The notes beneath the pieces were generated by a model, which saw only the letters and a list, made by a program, of their open reading frames with translations, was not told the origin of the DNA and did no database searches. Shown here in pieces: positions 16,951 through 27,050 of a stretch of 64,000 bases of DNA. Position 1 is the stretch's first letter, and every line of letters starts with the position of its first letter. This DNA is from Flavobacterium solisilvae (GTDB lineage: Bacteria > Bacteroidota > Bacteroidia > Flavobacteriales > Flavobacteriaceae): assembly GCF_012911605.1 (NCBI RefSeq), contig NZ_JAAMPT010000208.1, positions 124,001 through 188,000 on the forward strand, in the 5' to 3' direction. Position numbers and translations under genes: made by a program.

Positions 16951-18317
16951 TAATATGCCTTTTCTTCTCCTTTAAATATATTTATCACTGTTTGGAAAAT
17001 AATTTTCAAATCCATAATTATTGACCAATTTTCGATATAAAAAACATCATATTTTATTCTGTTAATCATGTCTTCTTCTGTTTCAATTTCACCTCTAAAA
17101 CCTTTTACTTGAGCTAAACCTGTAATTCCTGGTTTTACATAATGACGAACCATGTATTTCTTGATTTTGCTGGCATAAGCTTTGTTTTGTGACCAAAGAT
17201 GCGGTCTTGGACCAACGACTGACATATCACCAAGAAGTACATTAAAAAACTGTGGTAATTCATCAATACTAGTTTTTCGCATAAATTTACCCATTTTGGT
17301 AACTCTCGGATCGTTTTTGGAAGCTTCTTTTTCGGTAAAACGATTGACTTGCATCGAACGAAATTTATAACAGAAAAATTCTTCTTCGTCCAATCCTGGT
17401 CTTCCTTGTTTGAAAAAAACTGGTCCTTTTGATTCAAGCTTTATTAAAATAGCTAATAATGGAATTAACCATGAAAGTAAAAATAGAATGACTATCAAAG
17501 AAAATATTATATCAAATGTCCTTTTAAAAGCTTTAATCAAAGGATTGTGAAGCTCTGTTTTCTGTAATGTTAGTACCGGAAAAAGTTCGTAATAATTGAT
17601 TTTTAGGTTTTTAGAAAAAATCTCTTTGGTATCTGGAATAAATTTTATTGCTTTTTTATTGTCATCGGCAAATTCAACCAAATCTTTTAATTTCTCATTC
17701 GAAATTTCATTTAATGAACAAAAGATTTCGTCAATACTGTTTTCTATTACAAAGTTCTTCAAGTCTTCTATTCTACCTTTTATTTCTTCATTTTGTTTCT
17801 TATCCGAAAAATATCCAAAGAAACGATATCCATAATCTTTTCTGTTTTCTAAAACTCCTTTTAATCGTATGGATTCACTTGTATAACCAATAATCACAGC
17901 ATTTCTAAAATTACTTCCTGTAACTATTCGGTATTTTTTTAGATAAAAAAACCAAAAATATTTAAACCCAACAATGGCAACAAAACTTACCGATATGAAT
18001 ATTGCTATGGCTTTTCCGCTGAAAATAGTTTCTTTAGAAAATGGAAAAAAAGCGATAACAACGAGTAAAAAAAGACAAAATTGTTTTACTAATTTGCTGA
18101 TGATTTCAACAGGTGTTGTAAAACGAAAAACTTCATAGTATTTTACTATCAATGCTATGACAACCCATGTAATAGTTTGATAAATAATGTAATACAACAA
18201 CGGAAGGTTTAAATCTCTGAAGAAATATAAACTTAAAGTCGTAATAACTATTAGATCAAAAACAATATTGATTGGTCTAATGTATTTTGAATATCTTCCT
18301 GTTTGTTGTGCAACCAT
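16950..18317 (-). CDS. Initiating polyprenyl-phosphate sugar-1-phosphate transferase (WcaJ-like)
   Basis: This 455-residue protein has four N-terminal membrane helices (about residues 17-125), a nucleotide-binding-like middle domain (about 135-250), a hydrophobic hairpin (about 268-292) and a C-terminal bacterial sugar transferase domain with KFRSMQ, DELPQFFNVLLGDMSVVGPRP and KPGITGL. It transfers a sugar phosphate, often glucose- or galactose-1-phosphate, to undecaprenyl phosphate and so starts each repeat unit. It is the only initiating transferase in the locus. Confidence 0.92.
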   Translation of the reverse strand: MVAQQTGRYSKYIRPINIVFDLIVITTLSLYFFRDLNLPLLYYIIYQTITWVVIALIVKYYEVFRFTTPVEIISKLVKQFCLFLLVVIAFFPFSKETIFSGKAIAIFISVSFVAIVGFKYFWFFYLKKYRIVTGSNFRNAVIIGYTSESIRLKGVLENRKDYGYRFFGYFSDKKQNEEIKGRIEDLKNFVIENSIDEIFCSLNEISNEKLKDLVEFADDNKKAIKFIPDTKEIFSKNLKINYYELFPVLTLQKTELHNPLIKAFKRTFDIIFSLIVILFLLSWLIPLLAILIKLESKGPVFFKQGRPGLDEEEFFCYKFRSMQVNRFTEKEASKNDPRVTKMGKFMRKTSIDELPQFFNVLLGDMSVVGPRPHLWSQNKAYASKIKKYMVRHYVKPGITGLAQVKGFRGEIETEEDMINRIKYDVFYIENWSIIMDLKIIFQTVINIFKGEEKAY

Positions 18318-18323
18318 ATTTTT

Positions 18324-19307
18324 TTAATGGATGTAACCTTTGAAATCTTTGTGTTCTTCTTTTAACAATTCTTCCGAAGAAAGTGATTTGAAATATTCAT
18401 AAGTTAACTTCATTCCTTCTTCTCTATTTACTTTGGCTTCCCAACCTAATATTTCTTTGGCTTTAGTAGTATCAGGTTGACGTTGTAATGGATCGTTGAT
18501 TGGTAACGGATGATACACCACTTTTTGATTGGTTCCGGTTAACTTTATAATTTCTTCAGCAAAATCTTTGATGGTGATTTCATCAGGATTTCCAATGTTT
18601 ACTGGATAAATATAATCCGAATGTAAAAGTCTAAAAATTCCTTCTACTTGATCTGTAACATAGCAAAAAGAACGAGTTTGACTTCCATCTCCAAAAATGG
18701 TTAAATCTTCTCCACGAAGTGCTTGTCCAATAAATGCTGGAATTACACGACCATCATTCAGTCGCATTCTTGGTCCATACGTGTTGAAAATTCTAACAAT
18801 TCTGGTTTCAACACCATGGAATGTATGATATGCCATCGTAATTGATTCTTGAAAACGCTTGGCTTCATCATAAACACCTCTTGGACCAATGGTGTTTACG
18901 TTTCCATAATATTCTTCGGTTTGTGGATGAACTAATGGATCGCCATATACTTCTGAAGTTGAAGCGATAAGAATTCTAGCTTTTTTTACTCGAGCTAATC
19001 CAAGTAAATTATGTGTTCCAAGTGAACCTACTTTTAGAGTTTGAATAGGAATTTTCAAATAATCTATCGGACTTGCTGGCGAAGCAAAATGTAGAATATA
19101 ATCTAATTTTCCTGGCACGTGAACAAATTTTGTTACATCATGATGATAAAATTCGAAGTTTTTATCTTTAAAAAGATGTTCAATATTTTTTAAATCGCCT
19201 GTTATTAAATTATCCATTCCGATAACAAAATAACCTTCGGCAATAAAACGGTCGCACAAATGTGAGCCAAGAAAACCTGCTGCACCTGTAATTAAAATTC
19301 TTTTCAT
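18324..19307 (-). CDS. UDP-glucuronate decarboxylase (UDP-xylose synthase)
   Basis: This 327-residue short-chain dehydrogenase/reductase has the NAD site [10 protein letters not shown] (residues 7-16), STSEVYGDP and the catalytic YDEAK (about 147-151), plus [10 protein letters not shown]. Together with HDVTKF and the length, these identify the UXS family, which makes UDP-xylose from UDP-glucuronate. No UDP-glucose dehydrogenase is in the window, so its substrate must come from a gene elsewhere. A xylose or related pentose in the polymer is a reasonable inference. Confidence 0.88.
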   Translation of the reverse strand: MKRILITGAAGFLGSHLCDRFIAEGYFVIGMDNLITGDLKNIEHLFKDKNFEFYHHDVTKFVHVPGKLDYILHFASPASPIDYLKIPIQTLKVGSLGTHNLLGLARVKKARILIASTSEVYGDPLVHPQTEEYYGNVNTIGPRGVYDEAKRFQESITMAYHTFHGVETRIVRIFNTYGPRMRLNDGRVIPAFIGQALRGEDLTIFGDGSQTRSFCYVTDQVEGIFRLLHSDYIYPVNIGNPDEITIKDFAEEIIKLTGTNQKVVYHPLPINDPLQRQPDTTKAKEILGWEAKVNREEGMKLTYEYFKSLSSEELLKEEHKDFKGYIH

Positions 19308-19315
19308 ATAATTTT

Positions 19316-20665
19316 TTAATTTTTAGGATTGTCTTTCAACACATTAGAATTGAAAAGACAATAAAAAAGTGTAAAAAACACAACACCTCTTTGTCGCCAT
19401 AAAAATGATTCTGTCAAAAATAAACTTATCATTAGAATTGCAAAAGCAAAATGAACAAAATCTTTATTTTTTATGGCATTTTTTATGTTAAACAGTACTA
19501 TTATTAGCAATAATGCAAATCCTATAATTCCTAAATCGGAAAAATTTTGAATATATTGATTGTGAAGATTCTTATCTTGATAACCTTCATGTTCATTATC
19601 TCCAAGAAATAAATTGTATTGAACTGCTTTTTCTTTAATTTTTTGGGTGGAAGCATTTAATCCAAATCCTAATAAATAATCGTTATTCTCAGAAATAATT
19701 TCAGTGAAAATCCTAAATTGATACACTCTGAAAGCTGTTCCTGGAAAATAATCATTTGGTGAAAATGTTTCGTTTGTCCAAGCTTCTTTTAAACTTATGT
19801 AATGAACACCTTGAGGAACATTACTAATTACATCTGCACTAATACTTTTGTCTGTATTACTTTGAAATTCTTCTTTAAATCGGTTTTTAATTTTTCCAAA
19901 CGAAACGATTAAGCCTAATACTAATCCAAAAACTATCAAGTTTCTCAGTCGTAACTTTTGAGAAGATTTTGAAAAATAAAAGAAATACAATAATCCTAAC
20001 AGTAAAACTACAACGATTATATTTTTGGACGAAAGTAAAATTATAAAGGCAAAAAGTAAAATGGCAGCAACGGTTTCAAATTTAGTCTTAACTTCTTTGG
20101 AAACAAAATAAAACAAAGCAACGGCTGCAAAAACCGATACATGGATGGCATTTAAAAGTTTTGGAACTAAACCATAATCAACATAATCTTCGCCGTGGTA
20201 AAAAAATGCTCTTGAATCTTGATTTATGAAGTATCTAATCGTTGCTCTCAACATGAAAAAAACAGCCAAAATAACCATCGAATAACTATAATATTGCTTT
20301 ATTTTTTCGGTTTGAATTGAAGTAAATTTTTTGTTTACCGCAAAAGCAATCGGGATTAATAATAATGTTATTTCTTTTGGAATTGCTTTTAACGTAGTTT
20401 CTTGGTCAATACTCCAAAAATAGGATAAAGCCATCCAGAAGAATAGTACAATTGGAACAATCAAAAACAGATTGAAACTTACATTTTCTTTCTTAAATTT
20501 TAGGATGCTGATAAGTAAAAATACTGCTAAAACAACATTGTTAACAGCAAATGGAAGCGGAATTGTTACTAAGAGCAACAATGACCATAAAAAAAGGATA
20601 TTATTATTTGTTTGACTTTTTATGTCTAGCAAAACATTCTTCAAAAAGTTGTAAATATTCGCCAT
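19316..20665 (-). CDS. O-antigen ligase/polymerase family membrane protein A
   Basis: This 449-residue protein has about 11-12 membrane helices. A large periplasmic loop (about residues 275-370) contains [11 protein letters not shown] and ends [19 protein letters not shown], the His-x-x-Tyr signature of the Wzy_C/WaaL family. It would polymerise repeat units or ligate the finished glycan to lipid A-core. A second protein of this family is encoded at 23583, so polymerase and ligase roles may be split. Its start overlaps the upstream glycosyltransferase gene by 62 bases. Confidence 0.85.
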   Translation of the reverse strand: MANIYNFLKNVLLDIKSQTNNNILFLWSLLLLVTIPLPFAVNNVVLAVFLLISILKFKKENVSFNLFLIVPIVLFFWMALSYFWSIDQETTLKAIPKEITLLLIPIAFAVNKKFTSIQTEKIKQYYSYSMVILAVFFMLRATIRYFINQDSRAFFYHGEDYVDYGLVPKLLNAIHVSVFAAVALFYFVSKEVKTKFETVAAILLFAFIILLSSKNIIVVVLLLGLLYFFYFSKSSQKLRLRNLIVFGLVLGLIVSFGKIKNRFKEEFQSNTDKSISADVISNVPQGVHYISLKEAWTNETFSPNDYFPGTAFRVYQFRIFTEIISENNDYLLGFGLNASTQKIKEKAVQYNLFLGDNEHEGYQDKNLHNQYIQNFSDLGIIGFALLLIIVLFNIKNAIKNKDFVHFAFAILMISLFLTESFLWRQRGVVFFTLFYCLFNSNVLKDNPKN

Positions 20666-21713
20666 TAATTTTGCTCCAGTTAAATTGATTTACAATTGCT
20701 TTAAAGTTGGCTTGAACCAGATGCAAGTTATCATTTTTTTTGATAGTTTCGATAATATTTTTAACTTCCTGAGGATTAGAAAAATAATAGCTGTTTTCTT
20801 TTAAAATTCCTTTGTTAAAATCGTTGTTATGAGCAATTACAAATGCTTTTGAAGCCATTGCTTCTAGTAATGATGGATTTGTTCCTCCGACCGAATGACC
20901 ATGAAAATATAAATTTGAAAAATATCTCAAATTATCCAGATGTTCTAAATTGTATAGTGCGCCAATGAAACGAATATTTGGAAAATCTTTATACTTTTTC
21001 TTCAAGTATTCGCCATATTTTGTGTGATTTTTTCCAATGACTAAAATGGTGGTTTCATCATCGCTAATCGATACACCTTCTAGAACCATATCCAAATTAT
21101 TCTCGGGTTCAAAACGTGCCATTATCATGTTGTACTTTCCTTTTTCAACATAATATTCCTGAAGAATTTGCTCATTAGGATTATCGAACGGATGCGCACC
21201 ATAAGCAATATAGGTCGAATCTTTCTTATATTTTTCTTTCAAGAATTTTTGAATTCCTATAGAATCTGAAACTAAATAATCACTGCTAATAGCTGCCAAT
21301 CTTTCGGCAAATTTTAAAAACTGTTGAACTGGTCGCGAATATTTAGAACGTTTCCACTCTAAACCATCCATATTGGTGATAATAATTGGTTTTTTTGGCA
21401 AAAGAAAACACCAAATTGAATTACTGGTATAACCTAACTGAAGTATGATATCAAAATTTCTTTTGCGAGAATCCATGATACAATTGTAATCATAAATAAA
21501 CTGACCAAACGTACCGTATTTATATTCTGGATCGTGTTTATGGATAATATTTACGCCATGAAATGTTTTTTCTTGAAACGGGTGATCATGAGAATTATAG
21601 CAATATACTTCGTGACCTTGTTCAACCAAATAAACTGAAAAAAATTCAGCAAATTGTTCAAATCCTCCGTAATAATTGGGCACGCCACGTGTTCCGAGTA
21701 TAGCTATTTTCAT
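20604..21713 (-). CDS. DUF1972/family-4 glycosyltransferase
   Basis: This 369-residue GT-B enzyme starts KIAILGTRGVPNYYGGFEQF, the hallmark of DUF1972 rhamnosyltransferase-like proteins. GHSVGGTNPSLLEAMASKAFV (about residues 267-287) is the E-x7-E-type donor site. It likely transfers a deoxysugar from dTDP, which fits the RmlA/C/D genes further along. The ATG at 21713 is used rather than the TTG one codon before it. Confidence 0.88.
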   Translation of the reverse strand: MKIAILGTRGVPNYYGGFEQFAEFFSVYLVEQGHEVYCYNSHDHPFQEKTFHGVNIIHKHDPEYKYGTFGQFIYDYNCIMDSRKRNFDIILQLGYTSNSIWCFLLPKKPIIITNMDGLEWKRSKYSRPVQQFLKFAERLAAISSDYLVSDSIGIQKFLKEKYKKDSTYIAYGAHPFDNPNEQILQEYYVEKGKYNMIMARFEPENNLDMVLEGVSISDDETTILVIGKNHTKYGEYLKKKYKDFPNIRFIGALYNLEHLDNLRYFSNLYFHGHSVGGTNPSLLEAMASKAFVIAHNNDFNKGILKENSYYFSNPQEVKNIIETIKKNDNLHLVQANFKAIVNQFNWSKINGEYLQLFEECFARHKKSNK

Positions 21714-21748
21714 CAAGAATTTTTTACATTTCGGGTGTAAATGTAGCT

Positions 21749-22912
21749 TTATTTTAAAATTTTATCAAACAAATTTTCAATACTTGATACATATTTATCA
21801 ACTGAAAATTCACTTTTAGCTCTTTGAAGTCCTGCATTTCCAAACTGTTCACTTAATTCTTGGTTTTTAATTAACTCTTGTAATGCTTCTGAAAGTTGCT
21901 TTTGATTATTAGGCTCAACCAAAAATCCGGTTTCGTTATTTACAACAATTTCGGTTAAACCTCCATGATTTGAACCAATTACAGGTTTCTTTGCAAACAT
22001 AGCTTCGATGGCAACTAATCCAAAAGGTTCGGGTTCTGTAGATGGAACAACCGCTATGTCTATACAACGCCAAATAGTGATAATATCATTTCTAAAAGGC
22101 AAAATAGTTACTTTATCTGTTAACTGTTTTTCTTTTATTTGCTCCTTTAAATGTTGTAAAAAAACCTCTTGATTTGGCGGTGGCGAACCAACATAAACTA
22201 ATTTTATATTTTTATTGTTTTTTGATAATTCTTCAAACGAATCGAGTAAAATTTGCTGTCCTTTCCATCTACTTATTCGACCAACAAGTCCAATTATGAT
22301 TTCATTTTGTGTAGCATTAAAAAGTTGTTCTCGGAGTTTACTGATTTCTTCATTTGACATTGATAAATCATTGTTTTCTATTCCATTCCAAACAACAACT
22401 CCTTTTTTAGAAATTTTTGAATTGGCTTCCCAAAATACCTTAGTTGCTATAGAATTATAAATTATTAAAGAAGTTGTTTTTAGACTTAAAATCTTCATAA
22501 ATGCTTTTTTAAACACTGATGGTGATTCTATAATTTCGTGAACGTGCCAAATATGTTTAATTTTTGTTTTTCTAACAAAAAATAATCCTAAAAGTACTGC
22601 TAAAGTATTGGAATAGACAATATCGAAATGATACTTTTTATGCAATTCATTTGAAATGTTTACTCCTTTCTTAATATCTAAAAAAAAGGTAATCAAATTT
22701 TTTGGCGAAAACATTTTTCGATACAATTTCAATACTGGAGCAATGTGAACTTCTATATTTACCTTTTCGAGTTCGTTTTTCAAAGGTCCATCATTGGGTA
22801 AAATAACAACTGGATAAAACTTAGCTTTATCCAAATATTTTAGTAGTAAAAGCAATGTTTTATCTGAACCATAAAGTTCTGCCGATTGGTGAATGAAAAG
22901 TATATTTTTCAT
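21749..22912 (-). CDS. Family-4 glycosyltransferase
   Basis: This 387-residue GT-B enzyme has an N-terminal acceptor domain (HQSAELYGSDKTLLLLLKYL) and a donor domain with IGLVGRISRWKGQ (about residues 205-217) and STEPEPFGLVAIEAMFAKKPVIGS (about 291-314). It probably extends the lipid-linked oligosaccharide from a nucleotide sugar in the cytoplasm. The acyltransferase gene lies 3 bases upstream, in one operon. Confidence 0.9.
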   Translation of the reverse strand: MKNILFIHQSAELYGSDKTLLLLLKYLDKAKFYPVVILPNDGPLKNELEKVNIEVHIAPVLKLYRKMFSPKNLITFFLDIKKGVNISNELHKKYHFDIVYSNTLAVLLGLFFVRKTKIKHIWHVHEIIESPSVFKKAFMKILSLKTTSLIIYNSIATKVFWEANSKISKKGVVVWNGIENNDLSMSNEEISKLREQLFNATQNEIIIGLVGRISRWKGQQILLDSFEELSKNNKNIKLVYVGSPPPNQEVFLQHLKEQIKEKQLTDKVTILPFRNDIITIWRCIDIAVVPSTEPEPFGLVAIEAMFAKKPVIGSNHGGLTEIVVNNETGFLVEPNNQKQLSEALQELIKNQELSEQFGNAGLQRAKSEFSVDKYVSSIENLFDKILK

Positions 22913-22915
22913 GGA

Positions 22916-23590
22916 TTATATTTCCTTTACAATTTTTGCTGGAACGCCACCAATCACAACATTATCAGGAAAAACACCGTTAACAACTGCTCCTGCAGCA
23001 ACTACAGAGTTATTGCCAATTCTTGCTCCATCAAGAAAAGTAACTTTGGCACCAACCCAAATATTATTGCCGAGTTTTATACCTTTTGACGTTACGCCTT
23101 GTTCTCTGATTAATTTTTCTTTATCCGTGAAAATATGATTCTCTGAATGAAAGCTGATGTAACTTCCCATTATTACGTCGTTCCCGATTTCAATTCCACC
23201 AGAAGCACCAAAATGAGTATAATCGCCAATAGCTGAATTATTTCCCATTTTTAATCCTATTCCATATTTTGATAAATGACTTGTTGTGGTTAAACAAGAA
23301 TATGCTCCTATCTTTACTCCATCTCCAAGAATGATTTTATTTTTTGCATATCCATCCAAAACAGTATGCCTTTCTATTGTTACACTTTTGCCAAAAACAA
23401 AATTACTTTTATTTAAAACTTTGCAAGACTTTCCTAAAAACACTTTCTTTCTCAAAAAAAACATTCCTCTTACTAACATCAAAAATCTATTTATCAAAAC
23501 AGAGATCAAAAGACTATCGGGTATTGACTCGTCAATGGAATAGCTTTTTCCCATTTTTAATAATATTGTCTGAAATAGTTTTTTAATCAT
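22916..23590 (-). CDS. Hexapeptide-repeat acyltransferase (WcaF/LbH type)
   Basis: This 224-residue protein has left-handed beta-helix hexapeptide repeats from about residue 60 to 215 (for example IGNNSVVAAGAVVNGVFPDNVVIGGVPAKIV), the fold of CoA-dependent O- or N-acetyltransferases. It probably acetylates a sugar of the polymer. The catalytic His is likely in SFHSENH (about residues 151-157). Its start overlaps the end of the upstream polymerase-like gene by 8 bases. Confidence 0.88.
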   Translation of the reverse strand: MIKKLFQTILLKMGKSYSIDESIPDSLLISVLINRFLMLVRGMFFLRKKVFLGKSCKVLNKSNFVFGKSVTIERHTVLDGYAKNKIILGDGVKIGAYSCLTTTSHLSKYGIGLKMGNNSAIGDYTHFGASGGIEIGNDVIMGSYISFHSENHIFTDKEKLIREQGVTSKGIKLGNNIWVGAKVTFLDGARIGNNSVVAAGAVVNGVFPDNVVIGGVPAKIVKEI

Positions 23591-24836
23591 GCTGTAACGC
23601 TTTTGATTTAGAATGGTAAAAATACAATAAGCTACCCAATATAAAAATAATACCGTCTTTAGTATTATAAATTCCAGTGATGGTTATAGTTGAAAATAGA
23701 TAAAACAATCCTATTGCTGAAATAAAAACCGTCTCAAAAGTGAACTTTTTATAAATTAACTTATACAAATTAATTAAAAACAATAAGTAGATTATCAAAC
23801 CTATGAAACCTGTTTTATACAAAATATAAGGTATTCCATTATGTAATTCTGATATATACTTTAGTCCTTTGTCTTTTCTAGGATTATCCGTTAATGGCGC
23901 AAAAAATTTCAAATTAACCAATGAACCATAACCTGCTCCAATTAGGTAAAAATGAGGATTCTGATTTAGTAATGCCATTGCTCTTTTTGCTTCATATCCT
24001 CGCCAATGATCCCAAAGCTGTTTATGATCTTCTCTATCAATTTTGGTTTCGAAAATCTCTGCTGGTGCTATTTTTACTTTATATAAAAACGACTCAATGC
24101 TATTCCCGCTTCTATCAATTTTTACAGAATATAAATAGGCATAAAGAAATCCTATACAAGTTATAATCAATAAAAAGATTTTAATAGTTTTTGTTGTTAT
24201 TTTTGAATACCCATAGATAGAAATAAATATAATAATAACGCCAACAATCATAGTTCTTGACAAATACAATACATTTGATAAAAGCAATAGCAAAAAAATA
24301 AGATTGCTGTTTTGTTGCTTCTTAAACAAAGTTTCGCCAAAGAATTTTTTATAAAACAACAGAAAAAATAGTGCAAACATTTCTATGAAATTATCTTTAC
24401 TAAACTCTCTTAAACCTGAAACAGTATCTAGTTTACTAAAGAAAAAGACAACAATTAGATGAATGATTGCTGATAAAAAACCTAGTAGTACTATAACTTT
24501 TATAAAGTTCTTTATACTGTTGATTTTTTTGTAAAATAAATATCCAATGGCTAAACCTAAAATTGGTTTTATAAAGTGAAAAATATCTTTGAGAGTATTA
24601 AATAGAGAATACTTATAAAAAAGCGTTCCGATAAAGCCTATTAAAAAAATTACTATTAAAAACTTTGTTTTTTGGAGTAAGAAAACTGGAATTGTTGGTT
24701 TTTTTTCAAGAATAAAAAAAACTGCTAACATGAATATCTGTAAAAAAATATTGGCTTTAAACGAAGGTAAATACAACTGAGCAAATAGTACAATTGCAAA
24801 AAGCGCGGTATAAAAATGGACTGCTTTAACCTTCAT
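23583..24836 (-). CDS. O-antigen ligase/polymerase family membrane protein B
   Basis: This 417-residue protein has about 11 membrane helices, with a large loop between about residues 250 and 345 that ends ISELHNGIPYILYKTGFIGL, the Wzy_C-like HN-x-x-x-x-x-x-x-x-G-x-x-G motif. It is a candidate polymerase (Wzy) for the repeat unit; the protein at 19316 has the same plan. Base composition is among the most AT-rich in the locus, as is usual for Wzy genes. Confidence 0.82.
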   Translation of the reverse strand: MKVKAVHFYTALFAIVLFAQLYLPSFKANIFLQIFMLAVFFILEKKPTIPVFLLQKTKFLIVIFLIGFIGTLFYKYSLFNTLKDIFHFIKPILGLAIGYLFYKKINSIKNFIKVIVLLGFLSAIIHLIVVFFFSKLDTVSGLREFSKDNFIEMFALFFLLFYKKFFGETLFKKQQNSNLIFLLLLLSNVLYLSRTMIVGVIIIFISIYGYSKITTKTIKIFLLIITCIGFLYAYLYSVKIDRSGNSIESFLYKVKIAPAEIFETKIDREDHKQLWDHWRGYEAKRAMALLNQNPHFYLIGAGYGSLVNLKFFAPLTDNPRKDKGLKYISELHNGIPYILYKTGFIGLIIYLLFLINLYKLIYKKFTFETVFISAIGLFYLFSTITITGIYNTKDGIIFILGSLLYFYHSKSKALQHD

Positions 24837-24872
24837 TATGGTATTCTTGTATTTTTTTCAAAAATAAAGGTT

Positions 24873-25685
24873 TTAATCTAGTTTAAGATTAGTTTTTATG
24901 TTTTTTACTGTCTTATTAATTTTTAGTGAAAGTAAGCAAATTGTTTTTTGAAAACCTTTCATGTGTTTGCTTATATAAATTTGATATCCTTTTATCAAAA
25001 GTGGTTTTTTTGAATTATTAAAACCAATAAAATGAATGTAGCTGTAATTTGGTAGAAATACTCTTTTTTTACCTATATCCGCTATTTTTTTGCAAAAATC
25101 CACATCTTCAACATACATAAAATAATCTTCGTCGAAACCTTTTATTGCTGTATAAATTTCTTTGGAAAGCATTAAAAAAGAACCTCCAAGCCAACCAACT
25201 TCATATTGATTTTTGGTAAATTTTCCAGTTTTAAATTCGGATGAAATATCAAGGAGTTTTATCAACTGAAACATATTTCTAGCATTAGGAAAGTTTCCTG
25301 CCACTGGTAAATATTCCTTTTTTGCGTTTAGCATATTTATTCCAATTACTCCAATGTTTTTGTCGCTTTTTAAAACCTCTAAAACTGGCTTTAAATTATC
25401 TAAAACGATGGTATCATTGTTAATCAAAAGTAGATTTTCACCTCGCGATTGCTTAACAGCTTCGTTGTTTCCTTTCCCAAAACCGTGATTAATCTTTGAT
25501 TCTATTAGGATAACTTCGGGGAAATTTTGTTTTATAAAATCGCAGCTTTCGTCTTTGGAATCGTTGTCTATTATTATAATTTCATGAGAAATCCCTATTA
25601 GGTTTATTTTTAACGAATTTAAGCAATCTGTTAAAAATTTCAATCCGTTATAGTTTACGATAATGACTGATAGTTCAATATTCAT
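24873..25685 (-). CDS. Glycosyltransferase family 2 (rhamnosyltransferase-like)
   Basis: This 270-residue GT-A enzyme has VIIVNYNGLKFL, IIIDNDSKDES and LLINNDTIVL (the metal-binding site, NND in place of DxD, about residues 89-98), with GFDEDYFMYVEDVDFCKK (about 188-205) as the acceptor/catalytic region. This variant is typical of rhamnosyltransferases and related enzymes. It follows the flippase gene by 12 bases. Confidence 0.88.
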   Translation of the reverse strand: MNIELSVIIVNYNGLKFLTDCLNSLKINLIGISHEIIIIDNDSKDESCDFIKQNFPEVILIESKINHGFGKGNNEAVKQSRGENLLLINNDTIVLDNLKPVLEVLKSDKNIGVIGINMLNAKKEYLPVAGNFPNARNMFQLIKLLDISSEFKTGKFTKNQYEVGWLGGSFLMLSKEIYTAIKGFDEDYFMYVEDVDFCKKIADIGKKRVFLPNYSYIHFIGFNNSKKPLLIKGYQIYISKHMKGFQKTICLLSLKINKTVKNIKTNLKLD

Positions 25686-25697
25686 TGCAATTGTATT

Positions 25698-26990
25698 TTA
25701 AACAAAGGTATAGAAACCGAGTTTTCTTTTGATAAAATATAAACAAGTTAAATTAAATAAAGCATTTGTAACTAAACTTGCTGCTGCTGAACCTTCAATT
25801 CCATATTTTGGGATTAGAAGATAGTTAAGTATCACATTTAATATAAAACCAAATATCGTTATGTTTTGCAATATTTTTTGATGGTTTGTCATGTTTAATA
25901 TTTGATCCACATTTCCTGTTGATACATTTATTAAAACGCCAAGCGCTATAATGATAAGTGTTGTTTTTCCTTGTATGAAGTTTTGTCCAAACAATCCAAG
26001 TATAAATTCACTAAAAAAGATTAATCCTAAAACTAATGGCGTTGTCAATAGAATAACCAATCGGGTTGATTTTACAATGGTAGAATGTAATTCTTTTATT
26101 TCGTTTTGCTTAAATAGTTGAGAGATTTTTGGAGCCAAGACAATATTTAGCGATATTATAACTAGCATTGCCAATGAAGCCAGTCTATAAGCTAAATTAT
26201 ATATTCCAACCTCTTTTTCTGAAACCATTGCACCAAGCATAAAAATATCAGTCCAGTTGAGTAAAAAAAGCATTAAACTACTTAACATCATTGGTGAAGA
26301 AAACTGCAAAATTTCTTTAGATGTTAGTGTGTGCTTTTGTTTTTTTTGATGTTTTTTGAAAACAAAAAATAATTCTATAATTCCTGTAAAAACAACAGAC
26401 AACGAATAAAATAATATGGTATAAAACTGATTATCATTTGATATTGTAATGAATAATAACAAAGACAAAAACAAAAAATTTGGAACAACAAACATGAAGA
26501 TATTGTACTTTTTAAATTTTTTTGTTGCCACAAAAAAATTCAGAAAAAATTCATGGATGATAAAAAAGGGTAACGTAATACCAACCACTAAAATATAGGA
26601 TATTAAATTTTTATTGTTAAAAATATCTACCGCTATAAAATTGGCTAAAATCAAGTATAACAAACTTGGAAGTATAGAAACTATAAGGATTATTTTTAAA
26701 CCTTTTTTGAGTAAAAACTGTGAAAAACAATCGTCAATCTTATAAATTCCTAGATAGTTTATCATTGCATTAGGTAATCCCAACGAGAAAATCATTGTAC
26801 TGGCTTGTATAAGTGTAAAAATTAATGAATAATTACCAAAAACTCCTTCTCCATATTTTTTTGTGATAATAAATGTTATAATAAAATTGAGAAGTAATCC
26901 CAATATTCTGTATAGAAGAGTTACACTTCCAGACTGTAAAATTTGTTTGAAAGTTATGGATTGGTTTATTATTTGCTTGATTTTTTTCAA
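25698..26990 (-). CDS. Oligosaccharide flippase (Wzx-like, MOP family)
   Basis: This 430-residue protein has about 12-14 membrane helices and the polysaccharide-biosynthesis flippase pattern near its start (LQSGSVTLLYRILGLLLNFIITFII). It should move the lipid-linked repeat unit across the inner membrane. No in-frame ATG precedes the conserved region, so a TTG at 26990 is the likely start. A perfect palindrome just upstream separates it from the lipoprotein gene, so its promoter is unclear; read-through may occur. Confidence 0.86.
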   Translation of the reverse strand: MKKIKQIINQSITFKQILQSGSVTLLYRILGLLLNFIITFIITKKYGEGVFGNYSLIFTLIQASTMIFSLGLPNAMINYLGIYKIDDCFSQFLLKKGLKIILIVSILPSLLYLILANFIAVDIFNNKNLISYILVVGITLPFFIIHEFFLNFFVATKKFKKYNIFMFVVPNFLFLSLLLFITISNDNQFYTILFYSLSVVFTGIIELFFVFKKHQKKQKHTLTSKEILQFSSPMMLSSLMLFLLNWTDIFMLGAMVSEKEVGIYNLAYRLASLAMLVIISLNIVLAPKISQLFKQNEIKELHSTIVKSTRLVILLTTPLVLGLIFFSEFILGLFGQNFIQGKTTLIIIALGVLINVSTGNVDQILNMTNHQKILQNITIFGFILNVILNYLLIPKYGIEGSAAASLVTNALFNLTCLYFIKRKLGFYTFV

Positions 26991-27011
26991 TCGAAATTCG
27001 TAATCTTTTAC

Positions 27012-27049
27012 AAAGTAAAAGAGGAAGTTTAAACTTCCTCTTTTACTTT
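27012..27049. terminator. Perfect 38-bp palindrome, probable terminator of the lipoprotein gene
   Basis: The 38 bases form a perfect palindrome (arms rich in AAAGAGGAAG-like sequence, centre GTTTAAAC) starting 2 bases after the lipoprotein stop codon. The 3' arm contains CTTTTACTTT rather than a long T run. It could stop transcription in both directions. Confidence 0.75.
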
Positions 27050-27050
27050 A

